The notes beneath the pieces were generated by a model. The model saw nothing but the letters and a program-made list of their open reading frames with translations. It had not been told where the DNA came from and did not search any database. Below are positions 53,686-59,316 of a stretch of 59,316 bases of DNA, piece by piece; position 1 is the first letter of the stretch, and the number at the start of each line of letters is the position of its first letter. The stretch spans positions 1 through 59,316 of the forward strand of contig JAADGE010000070.1 of NCBI GenBank assembly GCA_013152535.1, in the 5' to 3' direction. Origin of the DNA: Chlorobiota bacterium (GTDB taxonomy: Bacteria > Bacteroidota > Bacteroidia > Bacteroidales > JAADGE01). The position numbers were made by a program, and so were the translations under genes.

Positions 53686-55344
53686 TTATTTTTCAGTTTC
53701 TTTATTTTTATCAGATGATTTTTTTACATAATACACAGAAATTCCGATAGAAATTAAAGCCAAAACCAAAAAAGTTGCAATTCTGTATATAACATTAATA
53801 TTTACCAAGTCAACAAAAAACAAATATATTGAAGCAGTACCTATAGTACCGATTGCCATATACCGATATTTTACGTTTTTTAATATGATACTTAAAACAA
53901 AATATATAAGAGCAGCAATTGACCAAGAAATTGTAACATACCCTGTTAAGCCTTTGTATAAAGCATATAGAAAAGAAAAGAACAAAACAAACAAATAGAT
54001 ATTTCGAATAAATTGAGTTTCCAGAGTAAGTCTTTCTTTCTGCCAGTTAATAATACGAGCTGAAATCCCTGCTACTAAAGGGAATGAAAAATTAATGACA
54101 GAAATATGCTCATTGTATCCGAAATATGCAATACATAAAATAAGAAATAATATTGTGTTTAATACCACAATAATTTTTGATTTGAACCACAAAGACATTG
54201 ACAAAACAAGTAAACTTTGAATTGTAAGTGTAAGAAAAACCATCGGAATTTTAAAAATACCGTAAAAAGAAACACTCATAGCCACAAAACCGTATACAGC
54301 ATATAAAGCAGAAGAATAATGCCATTGCGAATATTTTTTCAGAATAATCGAATATAAAATACAAAAAACAGAAATTGAGGCAAATATTATTTGAAAATTA
54401 TCTTTAAAAAACAATAAGGACCATAAAATAATTAAAACTGAAAACCCCAAGCCGTTAAGAATAAGTGATGAGAGGATAACATTCTTTTTTAACAATTCTT
54501 TTTGTTTTGCAAAAAATACTAATGAAAAAATTCCGGCTGTTGCTGACAAATAAAATTCAGAAAACTGATTTTTAGTTACTCCTGCGGCCGGATGATTCAT
54601 TATCGGATTACCGACAGCCCACAGAATAAATCCGGAATAACTGAGAATTATTGAATAGATTAATATTTTTGTCCAACCGAAGCGAAATAAAAAATAGAGA
54701 CTGCCTATAGCCGTCAAAGTCAATAAAGGTAATATAATATGCGTTTTATTACTCAACACACCAATTATTATTATATAAAACAAACCTAACAATGCGTTTT
54801 CTTCAGATTCCTTTTTAACAGATTTATATATTTGATAAATAACAAATAATGACAATAAAAACAGACTAAAATATTTGTTTGTAATAAAGGGATTATTCGT
54901 AAAAAAATGTAATTCAACTGTTACATAGAATAAAAATAGTTTCGCAAATAATCTGAATATTTTAGACAAATAAATCAGACTTTTTTGAATCTTCTTGGCT
55001 AAAAATACCATTGTTAAAGCAAAAATATATCCTACACCTGCAGCTAATAATGATTGTCCTTTGGATTGTATAAACAAATGAAGAAAAATTCCTGCTAATA
55101 ATAATACAATATTGCCGAACCAAGCCAAACCATACATGCCGATATTAGCTTCAAGAGTAGATTTTTTTAAAGAATACGGTAAAGAAAAATCAACTTCTTC
55201 CGGACTCTTTGTTAGTGACTTTTCGGTTAAAAGCGGAGTTTTATTTTTCTCAAGTCTTTTTTCAATCGCTGAAATTCTATTCTCCAGAAAAGAAATTTTT
55301 TCAGTTAAGAGTAAGATTTCCGATTGATAATTTTTCTCAGACAT
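53686..55344 (-). CDS. DUF2339-like polytopic membrane protein
   Basis: A 552-residue protein. Residues 1-45 form a coiled coil (LLTEKISFLENRISAIEKRL), followed by a linker and at least fourteen hydrophobic helices to the end (IGMYGLAWFGNIVLLLAGIF, FSFLYALYKGLTGYVTISWS). The architecture, an N-terminal coil then many helices, matches DUF2339 membrane proteins, whose function is unknown. It runs toward the AlkD-like gene on the same strand, 60 bp away. Confidence 0.75.
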   Translation of the reverse strand: MSEKNYQSEILLLTEKISFLENRISAIEKRLEKNKTPLLTEKSLTKSPEEVDFSLPYSLKKSTLEANIGMYGLAWFGNIVLLLAGIFLHLFIQSKGQSLLAAGVGYIFALTMVFLAKKIQKSLIYLSKIFRLFAKLFLFYVTVELHFFTNNPFITNKYFSLFLLSLFVIYQIYKSVKKESEENALLGLFYIIIIGVLSNKTHIILPLLTLTAIGSLYFLFRFGWTKILIYSIILSYSGFILWAVGNPIMNHPAAGVTKNQFSEFYLSATAGIFSLVFFAKQKELLKKNVILSSLILNGLGFSVLIILWSLLFFKDNFQIIFASISVFCILYSIILKKYSQWHYSSALYAVYGFVAMSVSFYGIFKIPMVFLTLTIQSLLVLSMSLWFKSKIIVVLNTILFLILCIAYFGYNEHISVINFSFPLVAGISARIINWQKERLTLETQFIRNIYLFVLFFSFLYALYKGLTGYVTISWSIAALIYFVLSIILKNVKYRYMAIGTIGTASIYLFFVDLVNINVIYRIATFLVLALISIGISVYYVKKSSDKNKETEK

Positions 55345-55513
55345 AATTATAAATAAATGTTATACAACATTAATATACAACAACTCAAATGTATGAAAAA
55401 TAATAACAGAAAAAAATAATTATTGTCAGAAAAATTAAATATCTGTATATTCATTAAATGAGACATTCTAATTAATTGTTACTGAATAATAAGAAAAATA
55501 AATCCACTTCTCT

Positions 55514-55544
55514 TTTGTATAGTAATATTTAAATATTAACTTTG
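55514..55544 (+). promoter_or_regulatory. Bacteroidota-type promoter of the cytochrome operon
   Basis: TTTG (55514-55517), exactly 19 bp, then TAACTTTG (55537-55544): a full match to the phylum's -33/-7 consensus. It lies 65 bp ahead of the tetraheme cytochrome start. Confidence 0.75.
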
Positions 55545-55609
55545 TTAAAAAGTATGTTATAAAACATTGTTAGGAAACAATGCAATATTTATAAACAAAA
55601 TCTCATAAC

Positions 55610-56062
55610 ATGCCTCAACAGATAAAAAAATTATTAATTGTATTTACAATTATTTTCGGAATTTTTTTCATAATTAAATATGCGCTAAAACCAAAATCAT
55701 TTGGTGAATTTGGTCATTACAGAGGCCTTGCGATTATCGAAAATGAAAACAAACAAGTAAAATATGTCGGAACGGAAGCCTGTAATGACTGTCATGATGA
55801 TATTGTCAGTTATAAAAAAGAGGGTCCTCATGTAAATCTCCAATGTGAAGTTTGTCACGGTCCCGGTTATTTACACATTCAGGATCCTGAGACCAACAAG
55901 CTGATAATTCCCTCAAAAAGAGAAAAATGCGGAATTTGTCATCAAAAAAATGCTGCCAGATCGGAAAATAATATTACACAAGTAAATTTAAAAGAACATA
56001 ATGTAGAAAATAAATGTATTGATTGTCATAAAGCCCATAATCCTTATGAATTTAAAGACTGA
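55610..56062 (+). CDS. Membrane-anchored tetraheme c-type cytochrome
   Basis: A 150-residue protein with an N-terminal anchor or signal helix (LLIVFTIIFGIFFIIKY) and four c-type heme motifs: CNDCH (58-62), CEVCH (79-83), CGICH (107-111) and CIDCH (136-140). Several additional His residues can serve as distal ligands. It resembles NrfH/NapC-like and doublet-CxxCH cytochromes that pass electrons in the periplasm. It is the first gene of a three-gene operon, with its stop 16 bp inside the next gene, and probably accepts or donates electrons to the Fe-S subunit. Confidence 0.9.
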   Translation: MPQQIKKLLIVFTIIFGIFFIIKYALKPKSFGEFGHYRGLAIIENENKQVKYVGTEACNDCHDDIVSYKKEGPHVNLQCEVCHGPGYLHIQDPETNKLIIPSKREKCGICHQKNAARSENNITQVNLKEHNVENKCIDCHKAHNPYEFKD

Positions 56063-56813
56063 AAAATCAAGCAGAAGACAGTTCCTGAACACCGTTGCAT
56101 TATTAACGGGAGGACTTCTGGTATCATCCGTTACGAAACCTTTTAACGGTTTATTGGCAGCATCAAATAAACCCGAAGGCAATGAACCTTGGTACGGTAT
56201 CGGAATAGATATTGAAAAATGTATTGGCTGCGCAAGATGTGCCAATGCTTGTAAAGAAGAGAATGATGTGCCTCGGGAACCTTTTTATTTTCGTTCTTGG
56301 GTAGAACAATATACAATTAAAAACAACGGAGAGATAATTGTTGAATCCCCAAACGGCGGTATTGACGGGTTTTCACAAAGTGTTCCTGATGAGGATATTT
56401 TTAAATCTTTTTTTGTACCGAAAATGTGTAATCATTGTTCCAAATCACCCTGTGTTCAAGTTTGCCCTGTAGGTGCAACATTTGAGTCAAAAGAGGGAGT
56501 TGTTTTAGTTGACAGTAATTATTGTATCGGTTGCGGGTACTGTGTTCAGGCATGTCCGTACGGATGCAGGTACATTCATCCCGAAAAAAAGACAGCAGAT
56601 AAATGTTCTTTATGTTATCACAGAATTTCAAAAGGAATTGCTCCTGCTTGTATGGAAATATGCCCGAATGATGCACGAATATTCGGTAATCTGAGAGATA
56701 AAGAAGGGGAATTGGTAAAATTCCTGAAAGAACATACATGTCATGTATTAAAACCTGAAATGAATACAGGAAGTAAATTATTCTATAATGCACTTAATCA
56801 AGAGGTAAAATAA
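56046..56813 (+). CDS. Tat-exported 4Fe-4S electron-transfer subunit (NrfC/DmsB-like)
   Basis: I chose ATG 56046 since it starts just ahead of a twin-arginine signal (EKSSRRQFLNTVALLTGG) and overlaps the cytochrome stop by 17 bp. The 255-residue protein then has four cysteine clusters: CIGCARCANAC, CNHCSKSPCVQVCP, CIGCGYCVQACPYGC, and CSLCYHRISKGIAPACMEICP. This is the four-cluster ferredoxin pattern of NrfC, DmsB and PhsB-like subunits. It should wire the cytochrome to the NrfD quinone-reacting subunit in the periplasm. Confidence 0.93.
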   Translation: MNLKTEKSSRRQFLNTVALLTGGLLVSSVTKPFNGLLAASNKPEGNEPWYGIGIDIEKCIGCARCANACKEENDVPREPFYFRSWVEQYTIKNNGEIIVESPNGGIDGFSQSVPDEDIFKSFFVPKMCNHCSKSPCVQVCPVGATFESKEGVVLVDSNYCIGCGYCVQACPYGCRYIHPEKKTADKCSLCYHRISKGIAPACMEICPNDARIFGNLRDKEGELVKFLKEHTCHVLKPEMNTGSKLFYNALNQEVK

Positions 56814-58003
56814 TGGATCCGAGATATGAATCTTTATATGAAGCACTAAAAAATGTTCACGGTTATATATATCCGAATGAAATTAGTTTAACCTGGTCAA
56901 TTTTAATTGTAGAATACCCTTATATTACGGGTTTAGTTGCCGGAGCCTTTATTTTGGCCTCACTCAACCGGGTTTTTAAAATTAAAGCTTTAGAACCTAC
57001 TTATATTATTTCATTGCTAACCGCATTCGCTTTTCTGCTTGTTGCTACAATGCCCTTAATTAGTCACTTGGGTAAGCCGCTAAGATTCTGGGAAATAATG
57101 ATTACTCCGCACTCGACTTCAGCAATGGCAATATTCGGATTTGTATATTTATGGTATCTGATGATTGTTCTGTTGCTCGAAATTTGGTTTGACTACAGAT
57201 ATGATTTTGTTATCTGGTCAAGAGAGAAAAAAGGCGTGATGAAATACGTGTACAAAATTCTCACATTAGGAGCCATGGGAACATCGGAAAAAGATTTGAA
57301 ATGGGATAAAAAAATTGGTTATTTTATTACTGTTGTCGGAATTCCGTCAGCATTTCTTCTGCACGGTTATGTCGGTTTCATTTTCGGATCGGTAAAAGCA
57401 AATCCTTGGTGGTCCTCAGTTATGATGCCTGTTATTTTCTTATTTTCTGCTATGGTTTCAGGTATTGCCCTTGTACTTTTTGTATATATGGGAATAAATT
57501 TTATAAGAAAAAAAGTTCAAAATATGCCTACTCTTGATTCCATAGGCAAATATCTCTTTTATATATTAATTATTGATTTCACTCTTGAATCACTTGACCA
57601 AATACATCGAATATATGAAGCAAACGAATCATTTGAAATATTATCAATGCTTGTTTCGGGAAAATTATTTTTTACATTGGGCATAATGCAAATTACTGTA
57701 GGAACACTTATTCCGTTGTTAATTTTAGGATTTTTCCAATTCTTCAAACCGGCTGATAAAATAAGGAGAATTGCTTATTTCCTAATTTCAATTTTTGTTC
57801 TTACAGGTGTATTCTTTATGAGATGGAACGTCGTTATAGGCGGTCAGCTTTTCTCAAAAAGTTTACATGGTTTTACAACTTACAATCTCGGATTCGGAGG
57901 TCAGGAAGGATTTTTAATGGCTCTTTTTTGGATGATTATTCCGTTTGGAATATTAGCATTTTTACTTTGGCTTTTGCCGCCGTGGAAAAAAGCTGTACAT
58001 TAA
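56813..58003 (+). CDS. NrfD/PsrC-type membrane quinol-reacting subunit
   Basis: A 396-residue integral membrane protein of about ten helices (LVAGAFILASLNRVF, ISLLTAFAFLLVATMPLISH, LFVYMGINFI). Its ATG overlaps the preceding stop by one base (TAATG), so translation is coupled. NrfD/PsrC proteins bind menaquinone and, with a Fe-S subunit, exchange electrons with periplasmic partners. The order cytochrome, Fe-S, NrfD matches Qrc- or ACIII-like modules. No molybdopterin catalytic subunit is in the operon. Confidence 0.93.
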   Translation: MDPRYESLYEALKNVHGYIYPNEISLTWSILIVEYPYITGLVAGAFILASLNRVFKIKALEPTYIISLLTAFAFLLVATMPLISHLGKPLRFWEIMITPHSTSAMAIFGFVYLWYLMIVLLLEIWFDYRYDFVIWSREKKGVMKYVYKILTLGAMGTSEKDLKWDKKIGYFITVVGIPSAFLLHGYVGFIFGSVKANPWWSSVMMPVIFLFSAMVSGIALVLFVYMGINFIRKKVQNMPTLDSIGKYLFYILIIDFTLESLDQIHRIYEANESFEILSMLVSGKLFFTLGIMQITVGTLIPLLILGFFQFFKPADKIRRIAYFLISIFVLTGVFFMRWNVVIGGQLFSKSLHGFTTYNLGFGGQEGFLMALFWMIIPFGILAFLLWLLPPWKKAVH

Positions 58004-58178
58004 TAAAATATATTGACTTCAAATTTTCCGGAAGCATTATTTTACAGCAGTAATATTGATATTTGGTCATTAAGTCTCATAAATATTTTTTTAAAACAGA
58101 ATTAAATATTCATTTATTTGGAAACCTGATTATTTGTATATAAAATAATAGGTATTTAACTAACTTAATATTATAATA

Positions 58179-59316
58179 ATGAGGATACTTTTGACAGGAG
58201 CTAACGGATACATAGGAAAAAGGCTATTACCGAATCTTGTTCAAGAAGGTTATACAGTTATATGCTGCGTACGAGACAGAAACAGATTTAACCCTCCCGA
58301 ATCATTAATGCAAAACATAGAAGTTATAGAAATTGATTTTCTTTATAAAAATTCAATTACAAAAATTCCGCAAAATATTGACGGAGCCTATTATCTTATG
58401 CACTCAATGACTTCATCTTCAGTTTATGAAAAGAAAGAAATGATTTGTGCTTCAAATTTCAAAGAAGCCGTAAACAAAACCAAAATAAAACATGTAGTTT
58501 ATTTATCCGGAATAATAAATGAGACATCTCTCTCCAGGCATTTATTTTCACGAAAAGCAGTTGAAGATGAACTGGCAACAGGAAATTATAATTTTACAAC
58601 TTTAAGGGCAGGTATAATAATCGGTTCGGGCAGTGCATCTTTTGAAATTATCAGAGATTTGACCGAAAAAATTCCTTTATTACTGACTCCGATTTGGGTA
58701 AAAACAAAATGTCAACCCATAGGAGTGAGAGATGTGAAAAATATACTTACTAAAACAATGTTTAATGTCGCTGCTTATAATAAAAATTTTGATATCGGCG
58801 GTCCTGACATTCTTACGTACAAAGAAATGCTGCTCGGATATGCAAAAGTCAGAGGGCTTAAAAGGAAACTTTTAATTTTTCCTTTGATTACCCCTAAAAT
58901 TTCCTCATACTGGTTGTATTTTTTGACTTCAACTTCATATAAACTTGCAACTGCATTGGTACAAAGTATGAACGTAGAAGTTGTATGCCGGAATTGTGAT
59001 ATAAATAAAATTTTAAATATTACACCGGTCGGTTATGAACAAGCTTTAAAAAGGACCCTTTTACGAATAGAAGAACATCAAATTGTTTCGAGTTGGAAAG
59101 ACTCATTGGTAAGCGGGCGAATAAAAGTAAATTTGTCTGAATTTATGAACGTGCCTACTTTCGGATGCAATATCTATCATCTGGAAAAAAAAGCAGTTAA
59201 TCGTGAGAAATCCATTAATAAAATTTGGAGTATCGGAGGTAATACCGGGTGGTACAGGGCTGATTGGTTATGGGAAATAAGAGGTTTTCTCGATAAAGTC
59301 TTCGGAGGAGTCGGGT
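58179..59316 (+). CDS. SDR-family NAD(P)-binding protein with DUF2867 domain (cut by window end)
   Basis: The gene starts at ATG 58179 and runs off the right edge; 379 codons are visible. The N-terminal Rossmann domain has the atypical-SDR glycine motif (LLTGANGYIGKRLLPNLVQE), with LSGIINETSLSRHLFSRKAV and LRAGIIIGSGSASFEI. After about residue 300 the C-terminal part (KIWSIGGNTGWYRADWLWEI, RGFLDKVFGGVG) is the start of a DUF2867 domain. Such fusions are seen in many bacteria, and the substrate is unknown. It lies 176 bp after the NrfD gene and may be a separate transcript. Confidence 0.88.
   Translation, partial: MRILLTGANGYIGKRLLPNLVQEGYTVICCVRDRNRFNPPESLMQNIEVIEIDFLYKNSITKIPQNIDGAYYLMHSMTSSSVYEKKEMICASNFKEAVNKTKIKHVVYLSGIINETSLSRHLFSRKAVEDELATGNYNFTTLRAGIIIGSGSASFEIIRDLTEKIPLLLTPIWVKTKCQPIGVRDVKNILTKTMFNVAAYNKNFDIGGPDILTYKEMLLGYAKVRGLKRKLLIFPLITPKISSYWLYFLTSTSYKLATALVQSMNVEVVCRNCDINKILNITPVGYEQALKRTLLRIEEHQIVSSWKDSLVSGRIKVNLSEFMNVPTFGCNIYHLEKKAVNREKSINKIWSIGGNTGWYRADWLWEIRGFLDKVFGGVG

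Overview
This AT-rich window reads as a Bacteroidota chromosome. Supporting signs are an ECF sigma/FecR/TonB-receptor module, a fused FeoA-FeoB with its Cys-rich partner, GH130 enzymes, DUF1573 and DUF4382-like lipoproteins, a short ComEC, and a TTTG-N19-TAnnTTTG promoter upstream of the cytochrome operon. I could not place it below phylum. There is no rRNA operon or CRISPR array; one tRNA-Leu(CAG) is present.

Layout. 1-800: end of an unidentified gene coupled to a frameshifted RluA-family pseudouridine synthase. 850-2630: two secreted lipoprotein genes separated by scars (a duplicated gene end plus hairpins that look like an insertion-sequence relic). 2.8-7.2 kb: ECF sigma factor, FecR, STN-type TonB-dependent receptor and a small lipoprotein. 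7.3-10.8 kb: rimO, then a umuD gene cut in two by an IS110-family element. 12.1-17.9 kb: glycan cluster GT4-barrel fusion, GH130, GT4 and a convergent GH130. 18.3-25.4 kb: 7TM sensor kinase, FabH-like synthase, miaB, C1 peptidase, a 59-codon winged-helix ORF and a propeller lipoprotein. 25.5-32.3 kb (all minus strand): DUF1573 protein, FecCD permease, small membrane protein, TPR protein, EamA transporter and an EF-G. 32.5-38.1 kb: PAS kinase with a single-domain response regulator, facing a hybrid kinase. 38.3-43.5 kb: tRNA-Leu, DPP-IV-like peptidase, SiaB-like kinase, murB, a DciA-like gene and an acidic-tailed protein. 43.6-46.3 kb: feoAB and its Cys-rich partner. 46.6-55.3 kb: methyltransferase, comEC, coiled-coil protein, pyruvate kinase, GT87, AlkD-like repair protein and a large membrane protein. 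55.6-58.0 kb: tetraheme cytochrome, Tat-exported Fe-S protein and NrfD as a tight redox operon. 58.2 kb to the edge: an SDR/DUF2867 protein cut by the window end.

The strongest signal is the IS110-family element. Removing 8780-10472 together with one copy of a 7-bp repeat (TTATTAA) restores an uninterrupted, about 149-residue UmuD, which fixes both ends of the element to the base. The noncoding region downstream of its transposase holds two 8-nt words. One equals the first 8 bases of the element; the other is the reverse complement of the last 8. That is the arrangement expected of the donor-binding loop of an IS110 bridge RNA. A second structured region, at the transposase-proximal end, forms a long hairpin closed by a perfect 17-bp stem that is flush with the terminus. 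A second candidate system is the GT4/GH130/GT4/GH130 cluster, which may build and recycle a cytoplasmic mannose-containing glycan.
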